A DNA stretch of 64,000 nucleotides from Myotis daubentonii. Taxonomy: Eukaryota; Chordata; Mammalia; Chiroptera; Vespertilionidae. The translations under genes and the position numbers were made by a program. This document shows positions 11,726 through 24,156 of the stretch, piece after piece. The notes beneath the pieces are model-generated. The model saw only the letters and a list, made by a program, of their open reading frames with translations. It did no database searches and was not told the DNA's origin. The DNA lies in the NCBI RefSeq assembly GCF_963259705.1, contig NC_081844.1:31078294-31142293 (forward strand), in the 5' to 3' direction. Position 1 is the stretch's first letter. Each line of letters begins with the position of its first letter.

Positions 11726-11922
11726 TGGTATTGATTTCAGAGAGGAAGGGAGGAGAGCGAGCGATAGAAACATCGATAAGAGAGAATCATTGATTGGCTG
11801 TCTCCTGCATGCCCCACACTGGGGATCAAGCCCACAAACCAGGCATGTGTCATGACTGAGAATCGAACCGTGACCTCCTGGTTCATAGGTCGATGCTCAA
11901 CCAGAACCACACTGGCCAGGCC
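11726..11922 (-). mobile_element. Ves-type SINE
   Basis: In reverse complement it shows the head GCCTGGCCAGTGTGG, the variant A box, GACCTATGAACCAGGAGGTC, and the tail CTCTGAAATCAA. Confidence 0.85.
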
Positions 11923-12379
11923 ATTTTATTACTTTTGCTGGGGGGAGGGACACACCCAGGATCCAGCTCCCCAATCCTGCAATGTCACCTTTAGGAAGTG
12001 TTGGCTAAGGAGAGAGGCTGGGGAATCCCCCTTTTTGTTGCTTGACTGTTTGACTCCAAGGAGACAGCCTGAGGGTCATCAGGCCCAACAGCAGGACCCT
12101 CCCTTCTCCCAGCTCAGGGCCCAGAGCCACCAGCTGGATCTTTCCCAACCCCCACCAGCATGACTGTGATCCCTGTTTCAGGGGCAGGCCAGGAAGGGCA
12201 TGGCAGTCACTCCTCTGCTCATCTGGGCACCCATCCACAGACAGCCCACTCTACACACAGGCTCAGGGTCTGGGTCTAAATCCTGTCTCTGCCACTTCCT
12301 GGCTCTGTGGCCTTAGGTACAAAATACCTCCTCCAGGAAGCCACCTTGGATTGGCCCAAGCCTACCAGGCCTGCTTCTC

Positions 12380-12486
12380 ATGGGCCCCGGGCCCAGCACC
12401 TTTCCCCTGCTCTCAGTACTGGGCCACCTCTGCCCACAGCACCCGCCCCCACCAAGCTGAGTGAGTCACAAGCCATCCTATGTTCC
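12380..12486 (+). repeat. Left arm of ~106-bp inverted repeat upstream of PLIN4
   Basis: This segment is the reverse complement of 13071-13176 with one one-base indel and about three mismatches. It includes GGGCCCCGGGCCCAGCACC and ends CATCCTATGTTCC. It matches no mobile family I recognise. Confidence 0.9.
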
Positions 12487-12711
12487 AGGCTCTGTTGGAG
12501 CTGTTTTGGTCTGTTTTGTCCCCTTTCTCAAGGGAAGTCCCTTCCGGAGAGTGACATGTCCCATCCCTGCCGAGGACAGACGCTGCTCCTCTCTGCCTGG
12601 ACCATGCTAAGTTAATGTCTGCTGAGCACCTGCTGGGTAGCAGGCACAGGGATAAACAGGTTACATGTGTGACCTCATTTCCCACTCACAACCACCCTAT
12701 GAGTTGGCCCA

Positions 12712-12960
12712 TTTAATCAAACATTTATTAAGTGCCAACTGTGTACCAGGTACTGTTCTATTGCAGGGAACACGGGGAGGGAGGCAGCTATGTGGATGTT
12801 TGGGGGAAAGTGCTATAGGCAGAAGACATAGCCCATGCAAAGGCCCTGAGGCAGGACCATGCCCAAAGATGTGGAGAAATCGCAAGGAGGCCCCTGTGGC
12901 TGGACTGATCAAAGAGGTAAGAGCCAGGGGAAATGAAGGGCACAAAATTGTGGGCCAGTG
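12712..12960 (-). repeat. L2 LINE 3' end
   Basis: The pattern AACATTTATTAAGTGCCAAC, then TGTGTACCAGGTACTGTTC, and later AAAGGCCCTGAGGCAGGACC is the reverse complement of the L2 terminus. It lies between the two inverted-repeat arms. Confidence 0.55.
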
Positions 12961-13070
12961 AGGAGTCTGAAGGGGAAACTGCAGCCAAGGCATCCCAGAA
13001 CTGAGATTTGAACCATGTCCATCTCATGGATGGAAAGAATAGACCAAGAGGGCATATAGGCTGTGTCTCA

Positions 13071-13176
13071 GGAACATAGGATGGCCTGGGAATCACTCAG
13101 CTTGGTGGGGCGGGTGCTGTGGGCAGAGGTGGCCCAGTACTGAGAGCAGGGGAAAGGTGCTGGGCCCGGGGCCCAT
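13071..13176 (-). repeat. Right arm of inverted repeat, PLIN4 proximal promoter
   Basis: Reverse complement of 12380-12486; the 584 bases between the arms include an L2 piece. The arm ends about 100 bases before the PLIN4 TATA box, so it is probably inside the proximal promoter. The orientation of the original copy is unknown. Confidence 0.9.
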
Positions 13177-13276
13177 GCAAGCTGGGCCGGGCAGGCAGGC
13201 ACGTGACCCTCCAGGGCCCTCCCCCAGCAGGCTGGCTGCCTGCCTCTGCAGGCCAGGCCTGCGCCTGCCCCAGACC

Positions 13277-13284
13277 CTATAAGG
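13277..13284 (+). promoter_or_regulatory. PLIN4: PLIN4 TATA box
   Basis: CTATAAGG followed by CCTGGG. A start near 13308 gives a non-coding exon 1 ending at 13356 before GTGAGC. The same CTATAAGGC core occurs in the PLIN5 promoter at 2129. Confidence 0.75.
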
Positions 13285-13493
13285 CCTGGGAGCTGAAAGC
13301 AGAGCCAGCTGCCAGCTGCGCCGCCAGTCACTCCAAAGGACCCTCTCGCAGTCCAGGTGAGCAATGCCAGGGTGAGGCAAGGTCTCCAGGTGGGTGTCAG
13401 GGAAAGTCTGGGGGCTATGGGTGTGGGGCAGGAGGCATGGGAACCCCATTTATGAACCATCTCTGCCCCCTCCCAGCTGCTTAGAGTATTAAC

Positions 13494-16400
13494 ATGTCTG
13501 CTCAAGAGGAAGGAGGCCGGAAGCCCCACAAATCCAAGGGCAAGGTGAGGAGAGGTATGGGAGGGGGAGATCCCTGCTACGGCCTGGAGACCCCCAGAAC
13601 CTTACAAAGGTGACCGCCACAGCCCTCAGATCTGGGAGTTTTCTGGGTGGGGTGGGAGGGCTCTGAGAGCCAAGGTGCTAACTCTTCCTCCTGTCCCAAG
13701 CTGGGGGTGGGGGCAGACTTCAGCTCCTTTCCTATTTTGTGACCCTCGGCTAGCCACAGCACCTCTCTCAGCCTCAGTTTCCCCATTTGTGAAATGGGGG
13801 CTGTGGAAGAAGGCCTTGGAGACTCAAAGGAGGACCTTTTCCTCCTTCCATGGGAGGCCGGCTGCATCTGCCCATTGTCCAGACTAGGAAACTGAGGCCT
13901 GAAACTCAAGGTCACCCAAAAACAAGAGCCTGAGAGGTGTGGAAGCCCAGGGTTGCCTGATGCTTTCCCCCACCCCATCCCGTCTCGGCCCAGCCTGCTC
14001 ATGCTGTCCCCTCCCCACATAGACCCTGAGCAACTTCTTGGGGTTCCTGCCTGGCTTCAGTTCTGCCCGGAACCTGGTGGCCAACGCTCACAGCTCAGCA
14101 GGAGAGGCCCAGCCAGTAGCTGATCCCACAGGTACTCCCACCCCCGAGGCCGCCCATCCCCAGGCCCAGGGTGAGTACACAGCTCGATAGGGTGGGGGGT
14201 CTGGGGAGACTCCAGGAATAGGAAATCCCCTAGCAGGGACTTCGGGCCACTTTGGGACATTTCCTATGTGCCTGCATCATCTAAATAGACACTGCATGAC
14301 TGCCAACACTCATTTAGCACCAGATGAGGAAACTGAGGCATAAATATGGCAAGTGAGTGGCCCAAGGTGCATAATCAGCAAAAGTGGGGGTGTGAACACA
14401 GCCTAGCTCCCTTCAGTACCACCCACACTTTCCACCCCCACCCCACCTCCCCATCACCCATTTCTGATGCCTGTGGACCAGGGCCTGGGTGTTCTGCGGG
14501 CAGACCTTGTTAGGGATGGCAATCCTGGGGGTCTCCCCACCCTCGTTACTCAGCCAGAGTACTCGGGACACATCGGGGGGCTGGTGCAGGCGTAGGGGAG
14601 GGGGAGACGACCCAGGTTTGGGTGGCTGCCCGGGTTGGGCCTCATTCTGGGCCGAGCCCTTGGCAGCTGACTTCTGCTCCACATACCCAGGCCTGACAGG
14701 CAACTGCCAGCTGTAGCAGAGGTGGGGCGGGGCCCTGACTCCTCTCCCTGCAATCTCCCGGGGTGGGTGTCCAGCACCCAGGACTCAGGTGGAGAAAACA
14801 CTAGGGAGATCCTCGGTTCCAGGGGACTGAGGTCCTGGGGGGTCAAAAGGAGCCAAGCCCGTGGCCATAGATGTCACCTCCTGCTGTCCCTGGCGGAGTG
14901 GCTGGGACATTCCTGACCTTTTGGGCTGTGCCCGCCAATTGCGCAATGGGCACCAGAGCAGCTGATGCCAGCCCGCTTCCCTCGCATTCCCTGGGGTGCC
15001 TGACCAGCTTCTGTCCCCGTAGCAGCTACCGACCCGAAGCAGATGGCCAGGGAGGTGGAAAAGCTGCCGTCGCCTTCAGACAAGGTGAGTGGCTGTCAGA
15101 GTCTGGTCTGATGGCCTCTGCCTCCCTCGGGAATGTTTTGGTTCCTGCCCAAGGAGAGAGCAGACATCCCTCTAAGCCTCCACTGCCACATCTGTGAAAT
15201 GGGTGCAATACTGCCTCACTGCCCACATGGACAGGCTCCAAACTACAGCCCGCCCCTCACTCTCTGTCTAGCATGATGGGAACCAAACAGCAGCAACTCA
15301 CCATGTGTCAGGCTCTGGACACTGTGCTTTATACGTACTGCTTAATAGTTAATCCTCCCAACCACCCTGTGAGGAAGGGAGTAAGTAGTACCCCGCACGA
15401 CAGCTGAGGCACAGAGAAGCTGAGCCGCCTGCCAAAAGTCATATAGCAGGTCATGGTAGTTTGCGACTTGAACCCAGGGGCAGTCAGAGGCTGAACTACA
15501 CCAACGCTGTATCCACCCTTGGTCCTGAATACATGGGGACCGCCCATGTTATCCTGTCCCCAAGGCTGGGCCAAGTGGAGGGACTGATGTAAGCCAGCTG
15601 AGCCACAGAGGGTGCCGAGCCCTGATAGGAACTCTTCCGCCCAGCACATGGCCCCACTCTGGTCTTCCTAGTCTCCCTCTGCCCTCAGCCCAAGCAGATC
15701 GGAGCATCTCAGAAGGGGAAGAACCTCGACAGGTCCTTCTGGCTGAAATTAAAACAGACCCCTCGCCCCTTCTCCATTTATGCAATTCTTTTCTGCTCCT
15801 CTCCACTCATGTTAACTGAACACCTACTATCTGCAAAGTGCAGATAATCCTTGAAAGTGGTGCTATTTTAATCACTTTTCAGAAACTGGCTCAGAGAGGG
15901 GAATGTGGATTTCACACAGCGAGTGCAGTAAAGCCGAGATTTGAACCTGGGTCTCTGTGGGCACAGATCCCAAGGTGCCCACTTGATTTAATCCTGGGCA
16001 GGAAGCAGGCAGTGAGAATAAACTTCTCAATGTCAGTACTGTGGCTATTTGGGGCAGGCTCATTCTTGGTTGTGGGTCTGTCCTGGGCACTATGGGTGTT
16101 GCACAGCATGCCAGGCCCACAGGCAATCAATGTAAGTAGCGCCCTGTGCCCCAGTCACAACAATCACAGATGTCCCCAAACTTGCCCAATGTCTCCGGGG
16201 AGATGGGGGGGGGGGGGGAAGCTGAACCTGGTATTGGTTGAAACTTCCATTGGGTAGGTTAAAAATAATTAGTTATTGACAATTTCCTATGGCTCGAACC
16301 CAATACTTGTCCCTGTACTTGTGTGGTTACCACTTTCCCAAATGTTTATTCCCTTCTTAGTTGAATACATTCATTTTAACGAACAATTTGGTCTCCCCAC

Positions 16401-19400
16401 TGTAATGGGGAAACCAGGCTCAAATTCTGCTAAAAAAGAAAAAAACGTAATTCAATGGCTTGCTGAGCCTAAGGCATGGATACCACCAAGGCACCTTGTC
16501 AAGGGTTGCAGAGGTGTTAGGGACCCGCTGTCAGCAGGGGACCTATTGGATCAGAGGAGTGATTTGACGTAGTGATGGGCTTGTGAAGGCTGTGTCCTAA
16601 AGGCCATGGGTGCCTCGCGGGTGGGAAGAAGGAGGCAGGGCCTCTGGGTGACAGATATCACTTACCAGGCCCATCAGGAATCAGGCTGGCAGAAGTCTGC
16701 CTCCCAGCTCTGCTCTTGACCACACATGTCCTTTCTCATCAGATGATCTCTGGGGTGAAGGACCAGGTGTGCTCCACGATGACCAAAACGAAAGACGCCA
16801 TCTCCTCCGGAGTGGCCAACGTGACAGACTCAGCTAAAGGTGTGCTTCAGGGAGCTCGTGGCGTGTCCCGACCTGAGCACACTGGAACCAAGGAGGCTGT
16901 GGCCAGTGGGGTCGCAGGGACAGTGGATATAGCCAAAGGGACCTTTCAGACTGGTGTGGATACCACCAAGATGGTGCTGACTGACACCAAGAACACCATC
17001 TGCAGTGGAGTGACCGGTGCTGTGAATATGGCAACAGGGGCTGTTCAGGGGGGCCTGGACACCACCAAGACAGTCCTGACTGGCACCAAAGACACAGTGT
17101 CCGCTGGCCTCACCGGGGCAGTGGGTGTGGCTAAGGGTGCCATCCAAACTGGCATGGACACTTCCAAGACAGTCCTCACTGGCACCAAAGACACAGTGTC
17201 CGCTGGCCTCACTGGAGCAATGGGAATGGCCAAGGGAGCTGTGCAGACGGGTGTGGACACCTCTAAGACCATCCTGACTGGCACCAAAGACACAGTGTCC
17301 ACTGGCCTCACCGGGGCAGTGGGTGTGGCCAAAGGTGTCGTCCAAGCTGGCATGGACACCACCAAAACAGTCCTGACTGGCACCAAAAATACAGTGTCCG
17401 CTGGCCTCACCGGGGCAATGGGTATGACCAAGGGTGCTGTTCAGACCGGTGTGGACACCACCAAGACAGTCCTCACTGGCACCAAAGACACAGTGTCCAC
17501 TGGCCTCACGGGGGCAATGGATGTAGCCAAGGGTGCCATCCAAACTGGCATGGACACCTCCAAGACCATCCTAACTGGCACCAAAAACACAGTGTCCACC
17601 GGACTCTCTGGAGCAATGGGTGTTGCCAAAGGTGCCGTGCAAACTGGCGTGGACACCACCAAGACGGTTCTCACTGGCACCAAAGACACTGTGTCCACTG
17701 GACTCACCGGCGCAGTAGGTGTGGCCAAGAGTGCCGTTCAGACTGGTGTGGACACCTCCAAGACTATCCTGACTGGCACCAAAAACACAGTGTCCGCTGG
17801 CCTCACCGGGGCCATGGGAATGGCCAAGGGTGCTGTTCAGACAGGTGTGGACACCTCTAAGACCATCCTGACTGGCACCAAAGACACAGTGTCCACTGGA
17901 CTCACTGGGGCTGTGGGTGTAGCCAAAGGTGCCATCCAAACTGGCGTGGACACCACCAAGACAGTCCTGACTGGCACCAAAGACACAGTGTCCGCTGGCC
18001 TCACCGGGGCAATGGGAATGGCCAAGGGTGCTGTTCAGACGGGTGTGGACACCTCTAAGACCATCCTAACTGGCACCAAAGACACAGTGTCCACTGGCCT
18101 CACGGGAGCAATGGACATAGCAAAAGGTGCCGTCCAAACTGGCGTGGACACCACCAGGACAGTCCTGACGGGCACCAAAGACACAGTGTCCGCTGGCCTC
18201 ACCGGAGCAATGGGAATGGCCAAGGGTGCTGTTCAGACGGGTGTGGACACCTCTAAGACCATCCTGACTGGCACCAAAGACACAGTGTCCGCTGGCCTCA
18301 CCGGGGCAATGGGAATGGCCAAGGGTGCTGTTCAGACGGGTGTGGACACCTCTAAGACCATCCTGACTGGCACCAAAGACACAGTGTCTACTGGCCTCAC
18401 CGGGGCAGTGGGTGTGGCCAAAGGTGCCGTGCAAACTGGCGTGGACACCTCTAAGACCATCCTGACTGGCACCAAAGACACCGTGTCTGCTGGCCTCACT
18501 GGGGCAATAGGAATGGCCAAGGGTGCCGTCCAAACTGGCATGGACACCTCTAAGACCATCCTGACTGGCACCAAAGACACAGTGTCCGCTGGCCTCACCG
18601 GGGCAATGGGTATGACCAAGGGTGCTGTCCAGTCCGGTGTGAACACCACCAAGACAGTCCTCAGTGGCACCAAAGACACAGTGTCCACTGGCCTCACGGG
18701 GGCAATGGACGTAGCCAAAGGTGCCGTCCAAACTGGCATGGACACCTCCAAGACCATCCTAACTGGCACCAAAAACACAGTGTCCACCGGACTCTCTGGA
18801 GCAATGGGTGTGGCCAAAGGTGCCGTGCAAACTGGCGTGGACACCACCAAGACGGTTCTCACTGGCACCAAAGACACTGTGTCCACTGGACTCACCGGTG
18901 CAGTAGGTGTGGCCAAGAGTGCTGTCCAGACTGGTGTGGACACCTCCAAGACCATCCTGACTGGCACCAAAGACACAGTGTCCGCTGGTCTCACTGGAGC
19001 AATGGGAATGGCCAAGGGTGCCGTCCAAACTGGCATGGACACCACCAAGACAGTCCTGACTGGCACCAAAAACACAGTGTCCGCTGGCCTCACCGGGGCA
19101 ATGGGTATGACCAAGGGGGCTCTTCAGACCGGTGTGGACACCACCAAGACAGTCCTCACTGGCACCAAAGACACAGTGTCCACTGGCCTCACGGGGGCAA
19201 TGGATGTAGCCAAGGGTGCCATCCAAACTGGCATGGACACCTCCAAGACCATCCTAACTGGCACCAAAAACACAGTGTCCACCGGACTCTCTGGAGCAAT
19301 GGGTGTGGCCAAAGGTGCCGTGCAAACTGGCGTGGACACCACCAAGACGGTTCTCACTGGCACCAAAGACACTGTGTCCACTGGACTCACCGGTGCAGTA

Positions 19401-22400
19401 GGTGTGGCCAAGAGTGCTGTCCAGACTGGTGTGGACACCTCTAAGACCATCCTAACTGGCACCAAAGACACAGTGTCCACTGGCCTCACGGGAGCAATGG
19501 ACATAGCAAAAGGTGCCGTCCAAACTGGCATGGACACCTCTAAGACCATCCTGACTGGCACCAAAGACACAGTGTCCGCTGGCCTCACCGGGGCCATGGG
19601 AATGGCCAAGGGTGCTGTTCAGACGGGTGTAGACACCTCTAAGACCATCCTGACTGGCACCAAAGACACAGTGTCCACTGGACTCACTGGGGCTGTGGGT
19701 GTAGCCAAAGGTGCCATCCAAACTGGCGTGGACACCACCAGGACAGTCCTGACGGGCACCAAAGACACAGTGTCCGCTGGCCTCACCGGAGCAATGGGAA
19801 TGGCCAAGGGTGCTGTTCAGACGGGTGTGGACACCTCTAAGACCATCCTGACTGGCACCAAAGACACAGTGTCCGCTGGCCTCACCGGGGCAATGGGAAT
19901 GGCCAAGGGTGCTGTTCAGACGGGTGTGGACACCTCTAAGACCATCCTGACTGGCACCAAAGACACAGTGTCTACTGGCCTCACCGGGGCAGTGGGTGTG
20001 GCCAAAGGTGCCGTGCAAACTGGCGTGGACACCTCTAAGACCATCCTGACTGGCACCAAAGACACCGTGTCTGCTGGCCTCACTGGGGCAATAGGAATGG
20101 CCAAGGGTGCCGTCCAAACTGGCATGGACACCTCTAAGACCATCCTGACTGGCACCAAAGACACAGTGTCCGCTGGCCTCACCGGGGCAATGGGTATGAC
20201 CAAGGGTGCTGTCCAGTCCGGTGTGAACACCACCAAGACAGTCCTCAGTGGCACCAAAGACACAGTGTCCACTGGCCTCACGGGGGCAATGGACGTAGCC
20301 AAAGGTGCCGTCCAAACTGGCATGGACACCTCCAAGACCATCCTAACTGGCACCAAAAACACAGTGTCCACCGGACTCTCTGGAGCAATGGGTGTGGCCA
20401 AAGGTGCCGTGCAAACTGGCGTGGACACCACCAAGACGGTTCTCACTGGCACCAAAGACACTGTGTCCACTGGACTCACCGGTGCAGTAGGTGTGGCCAA
20501 GAGTGCTGTCCAGACTGGTGTGGACACCTCCAAGACCATCCTGACTGGCACCAAAGACACAGTGTCCGCTGGTCTCACTGGAGCAATGGGAATGGCCAAG
20601 GGAGCTGTGCAGACGGGTGTGGACACCTCTAAGACCATCCTGACTGGCACCAAAGACACAGTGTCCGCTGGCCTCACCGGGGCAATGGGAATGGCCAAGG
20701 GTGCTGTTCAGACGGGTGTGGACACCTCTAAGACCATCCTGACTGGCACCAAAGACACAGTGTCCGCTGGCCTCACCGGGGCAATGGGTATGACCAAGTG
20801 TGCTGTCCAGACTGGTGTGGACACCACCAAGACGGTCCTCACTGGCACCAAAGACACAGTGTCCACTGGCCTCACGGGAGCAATGGACGTAGCCAAGGGT
20901 GCCGTCCAAACTGGCATGGATACCACCAAGACAGTCCTGACTGGCACCAAAAACACAGTGTCCGCTGGCCTCACCGGAGCAGTGGGTGTGGCTAAGGGTG
21001 CCATCCAAACTGGTGTGAACACCTCCAAGACAGTCCTGACTGGCACCAAAGACACAGTGTCCGCTGGCCTCACCGGTGCAGTAGGTGTAGCCAAGAGTGC
21101 CGTACAGACCGGTGTGGACACCTCCAAGACAGTCCTGACTGGCACCAAAGACACAGTGTCCGCTGGCCTCACCGGGGCAATGGGTGTAGCTAAGGGTGCC
21201 GCCCAAACTGGCATAAATACTTCAAAGACTGTTCTTAAGGGAACCAAAGACACGGTGTCCACTGGACTCACTGGGGCAACGGGTATGGCCAAGTGTGCTG
21301 TCCAGACTAGTGTGGACACCTCCAAGACCTTCTTGACTGGCACCAAAGACACAGTATCCACTGGCCTCAATGGGGCAATGGGTTTCACCAAGGGCGCTGT
21401 CCAGATTGGTCTGGGCACTATACAGAATTGGTTACCTGGTGCTGGGGAAAGCTCCTATGGTGGACTCACCAATGACCAGGAGACCGACAAATTTGGGCAA
21501 CAAACTGTGCTGAACCCCCTGGAGGCTTCATCCTGCATGGTCTCCAGCCTCCCAGACACTCTCTGTGCAAGCCATGTCCTTGCCACAGAAGCCATTGCAA
21601 GTACCCAGAGCCTTAGTTCCACTGTGGCAGCATTCACACAAGGAACCTCACTGGGCACAGAGGATGCGGGGTGCATGGCCACCATGCACAGCCATGAAGG
21701 TGTCATGGGCTTCATGACACTCCCAGAGGAACTGGGGGCGATCTTCCACCCCATGAACGCGGAGGAGCAAGGTAAGGACTAGCGGTCCTAGTGGGTGCTT
21801 GTCATCTGTCTAACCCAAGATCTGGATGCCACAAGGGGACTCAGGTTGAGTAATCCCATCTTCCCTTCCAGCTCAGTTGGTGGCTTCTGAGCCTGGGCCC
21901 AGGGTGCCCGCAGCAGACCAGAGCAGTTACTTCGTGCGTCTTGGTGACCTGGCCCACGGCTTTCGCCAGCGGGCTTTCGAGCATACCCTGAGCCATTTGC
22001 AGCATGGCCAGTTCCAGGCTAGGGCCACAATGGCCCAGCTTGAGGACTCCATCAGGCTGGTAAGAGTGTTCCCCTCTCCAGGGTGCCTTTCTCAGAATAT
22101 CTCCCCATGGTTTCCCCTACCACAGGCAGTGACCCGACATCTCAGCCACTAAGATGGCCATAGATTGTTCTCATGGCGCTTGTGTCCCAGAGAGGGAGAT
22201 GTACAACCAAACCAAATACAGTAGTCCCCCATTTCTTTGGGAGAGACATTCCAAGACCCCCTGTGAATGCCTGAAACCATGGATAGACTGAACCCTAAAT
22301 ATACTGTTTTTTCCTACACATACATACATACCTATGATAAAATTTAATTTATAATTTAGGCACAGTGAGAGATTAACAGTAATAATAAAATAGAGCAATT

Positions 22401-24088
22401 ATAACATATTATAAGTAATGTTACTGTGGCATTAAGTAAAATAAGGGTGACTTGAACATGAGCACTGTGATACCCCAATAATTGATTTAATAACTGATAC
22501 AGCTACTGTGTGACTAATAGGTGGGGGCATCTACAGAGTGGAGACACTGGACAAAGGGATGGGTCACGCCCCTGGTGGGACCGAGCAGGGCCATTTGAGA
22601 TCTCATCACACTATTCAGAACAGCGTGCCATTTAAAAATTATGAATTTTTTATTTCTGGAGTTTTTCCTTTAATATGTTTGAACCGTGGTTGACTGCAGG
22701 AACTGAAATTGTGGAAAGTGAAACTCACCATAAGAGGGGAATGCTGTACCTACAAAAAGGAATGCAAAGAAGGAAACAAGACAACCATGTAGACAGAGGG
22801 TCTGGGCTGGGCAGGAGAGCGCCCCTTTGAGCCACATTGTGAATGCCAAGGAGAGAGCCATGCAGAGTTGGGGAGAAGTGGAGACCATAAGAAGAGAGTG
22901 CCCAGTCCTAACTGGGTAGCTCAGTTGGTTATAGCATCATCCCAATATGCCAAGGTTGCAGGTTCAATCCCCGGTCAGATCACATATAAGAATCAACCAA
23001 TTCTATATAATAAAGAGGTGATATGCAAATTAACCCTCACACCCTCACAAGATGGCTGCCTATGACCAGGCCGGCAGGGGGGTTAGTGAGGGACAACCAA
23101 ACAACTGAACAGCAGGCTGTGTGGGGCGACCAGGCCAGCAGGGGGGTTAGTGAGGGATGACCAAACGACTGAACAGCAGGCTGTGTGGGGCGACCAGGCC
23201 AGCAGGGGGGTTAGTGAGGGACAACCAAACAACTGAACAGCAGGCTGTGTGGGGCGACCAGGCCGGCAGGGGGGTTAGTGAGGGATGACCAAACGACTGA
23301 ACAGCAGGCTGTGTGGGGCGACCAGGCCGGCAGGGGGGTTAGTGAGGGATGACCAAACGACTGAACAGCAGGCTGTGTGGGGCGACCAGGCCGGCAGGGG
23401 GGTTAGTGAGGGATGACCAAACGACTGAACAGCAGGCTGCATGGAGCGACCAGGCCGGTGGGGGAGGGGGGGGCTGTGAGTGGCAACCAGGCCAGCAGGG
23501 GGGGCAGTCAGGGGCAACCAGGCTGGCAGAGGGGGGCAGTTGGTGATGACCAGGCCGGCGGGGGGGGGGGGGGGGCAGTAAGAGGCGACCAGGCCGGCGA
23601 GGGGGGGGTGCAGTTGGGGGCAACCAGGATGGGGGGGGTTGGGCAGTTGGGGGCAATTAGGCTGGCAGGGGGGGCAATGAGGGATGACTAGGCCGGTGGG
23701 GGAGGCAGTTAGGGGCGACCAGACAAGCAGGCAGGTGAGCGATTAGGAGCCAGCAGTCCAGGATTGTGAGAGGGATGTCCCCCAAGGGGTCCCGGATTGG
23801 AGAGCTTGCAGGCTGGGCTGAGGGGACCCCCACCCCCACCCTCGTGCACGAATTTTGTGTACGGGGCCTCTAGTGAATGTATAAATAAGCGGAACAAATC
23901 AATGTTTTTTTCTCTCTCTCCTTTCCTTTCTAAAATCAATGTAAGCCTGGTCAAGATGTCTCAGTGGTTGAACATCGACCTATGAACCATGGGTTTGATT
24001 CCCAGTCAGGGCACATGTCCGGATTGTGAACTCCATCCCCAGTAGGGAGTGTGCAGGAGGCAGTCAATTGATGTTTCTCTCTTATTGA

Positions 24089-24156
<68 letters not shown>

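Larger units (their letters stand above)
10280..13276. other. PLIN5-PLIN4 intergenic region
   Basis: No exon was recognised. It contains an L2 split by a mariner MITE (11046-11720), a minus-strand SINE (11726-11922), the left and right arms of an inverted repeat (12380-12486, 13071-13176), and an L2-like segment between the arms. Confidence 0.6.

Noticed and set aside
16830..21418. Several long antisense open frames (up to 287 aa) opposite the PLIN4 array
   Set aside because: A 99-bp unit is divisible by three, so any frame without a stop in one unit stays open in all. The sense frame matches PLIN4, and the antisense peptides are simple 33-aa echoes.
23062..23460. Regular repeats suggestive of a CRISPR array
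   Set aside because: The 64-bp units are directly tandem without unique spacers, in a mammalian Helitron.
23275..23691. Open frames in the G-rich region of the PLIN4 intron
   Set aside because: They are translations of the tandem array inside a Helitron, with no protein similarity.
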